Source: Acidobacteriota bacterium (GTDB lineage Bacteria; Acidobacteriota; Terriglobia; Bryobacterales; JACQDG01). From it: DNA of 7,208 nucleotides. The position numbers were made by a program, and so were the translations under genes. The DNA lies in assembly GCA_016201195.1 (NCBI GenBank), contig JACQDI010000983.1, positions 1-7,208 of the forward strand. The letters run 5' to 3'. Below are positions 6,580 through 7,208 of this stretch, in pieces. Position 1 is the stretch's first letter, and every line of letters starts with the position of its first letter. The notes under the pieces are model-generated. The model had not been told where the DNA came from. It searched no databases and worked only from the letters and a program-made list of their open reading frames with translations.

Positions 6580-7208
6580 CCCGCACGACCGACAGAAACG
6601 CCTGCCCCGCATACGACAGCGGCCGCCGCGCCGGCTGCACCAGCCGGATCTTCCGCTCTACGTGGATCTCCTTCACCCCCACCTCCACCAGCAACCCGCT
6701 CGCCGTCTCCGGCTCCACGCACATCTTCGGCAGGAACGCCACACCCAGGTTGAGCTGCACCAGCTTCTTGATCGTCTCGATCGTCGGCATCTCGATATCC
6801 ATGTGCAGAGGAACATTCTGTTGCTCGAACACCTCCAGCACCTTCTCCCGAAATGGCGAGACCACGTTGTGGGCGATGAACGTCTCCATCCCCAGCTCCT
6901 GGATGCTGACCTGCTTCCGTCCCGCCAGCCGGTGAGCCGGCGACACCACGAACGCCAGCGCGTCGTTGTAGATCACCGTCGAAACCAGCTCGTTCCCGGC
7001 CGGCTGGTAGCTGATCGCGCCCAGGTCGAGCGTCCCCGCCAGCACCTCCTCCGGGATTTGGCTCGATAGGCTCCGCCGGATCTCCACCTTCACCTTGGGG
7101 TAGAGGCGCCGGAATTCCTCGATGTGGGTGATCAAGTACAGCGCCGTCGACTCGTTGGCCCCGATGGTGAGCTTGCCCGCCTGCTTGTCCCGCAGCTCGG
7201 AGAGGGCG
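6575..7208 (-). CDS. LysR-type transcriptional regulator, effector-binding domain (5' end beyond window)
   Basis: The frame runs from the right edge to TAG at 6577-6575 and shows 210 residues of a family that usually has about 300. The missing part is the N-terminal winged helix-turn-helix; the visible part begins in the linker (ALSELRDKQAGKLTIGANES) and continues through the two-lobed substrate-binding domain. Typical elements are the first strand KLTIGA, the helix and strand LITHIEEFRRLYPKVKVEI, the segment LDLGAISYQ, the hinge-like LAFVVSPAHRLAGR, and the second-lobe stretch IKKLVQLNLGVAFLPK. The TTG at 7135 is internal and is not the start. The effector and target genes cannot be told from this window. 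It converges on the broken plus-strand gene, so its targets more likely lie beyond the right edge. Confidence 0.93.
   Translation of the reverse strand, partial: ALSELRDKQAGKLTIGANESTALYLITHIEEFRRLYPKVKVEIRRSLSSQIPEEVLAGTLDLGAISYQPAGNELVSTVIYNDALAFVVSPAHRLAGRKQVSIQELGMETFIAHNVVSPFREKVLEVFEQQNVPLHMDIEMPTIETIKKLVQLNLGVAFLPKMCVEPETASGLLVEVGVKEIHVERKIRLVQPARRPLSYAGQAFLSVVRG

Overview
This is a high-GC bacterial window. It holds a minus-strand operon of von Willebrand factor A (VWA) proteins, a short divergent plus-strand unit of unknown function containing a frameshifted gene, and the 3' part of a minus-strand LysR regulator. The G/C-rich codon usage, the gene style and the DUF58–BatA-like–VWA/GATase-like gene order suggest an acidobacterium of the Solibacter/Bryobacter type. 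That placement is an inference from general family knowledge, not a database match.

Region 1 (5284 down to 1, minus strand) is one probable operon. It starts with a DUF58 protein carrying an intact VWA metal site. Next is a BatA-like membrane protein, coupled to it by a TGATG stop/start overlap, whose VWA metal site is degenerate. After a 130-base gap full of inverted repeats comes a large membrane protein with two VWA domains, both with complete metal-site residues. The second VWA domain appears to be inserted into a glutamine-amidotransferase-like fold. This last gene runs off the left edge of the window. Such proteins usually work with a MoxR-type AAA+ ATPase as a periplasm/membrane chaperone or metal-insertion-like module (family knowledge), but no MoxR gene lies inside the window. 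It cannot be directly upstream, because the DUF58 gene is followed there by a divergent intergenic region.

Region 2 (5285-5361) is the divergent spacer. On the minus side a TACATT hexamer lies exactly 6 nt before the DUF58 GTG start and there is no Shine-Dalgarno sequence, which suggests a leaderless mRNA. A direct repeat (three CGTGG units every 7 bases) covers the place where the -35 element would be.

Region 3 (5362-6571, plus strand) has a possible 44-residue exported peptide. Its base composition changes abruptly after the signal peptide, where there are a palindrome and three tandem 10/11-base repeats. A second gene follows with a strong ribosome binding site. Its frame is broken near 6302; joining the two frames gives a protein of about 329 residues of unknown function.

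Region 4 (6575-7208, minus strand) is the effector-binding domain of a LysR-type regulator, cut by the right edge. It converges on the broken gene with only 3 bases between the stop codons, inside a 13-base palindrome. I saw no rRNA, tRNA, CRISPR array or transposase.
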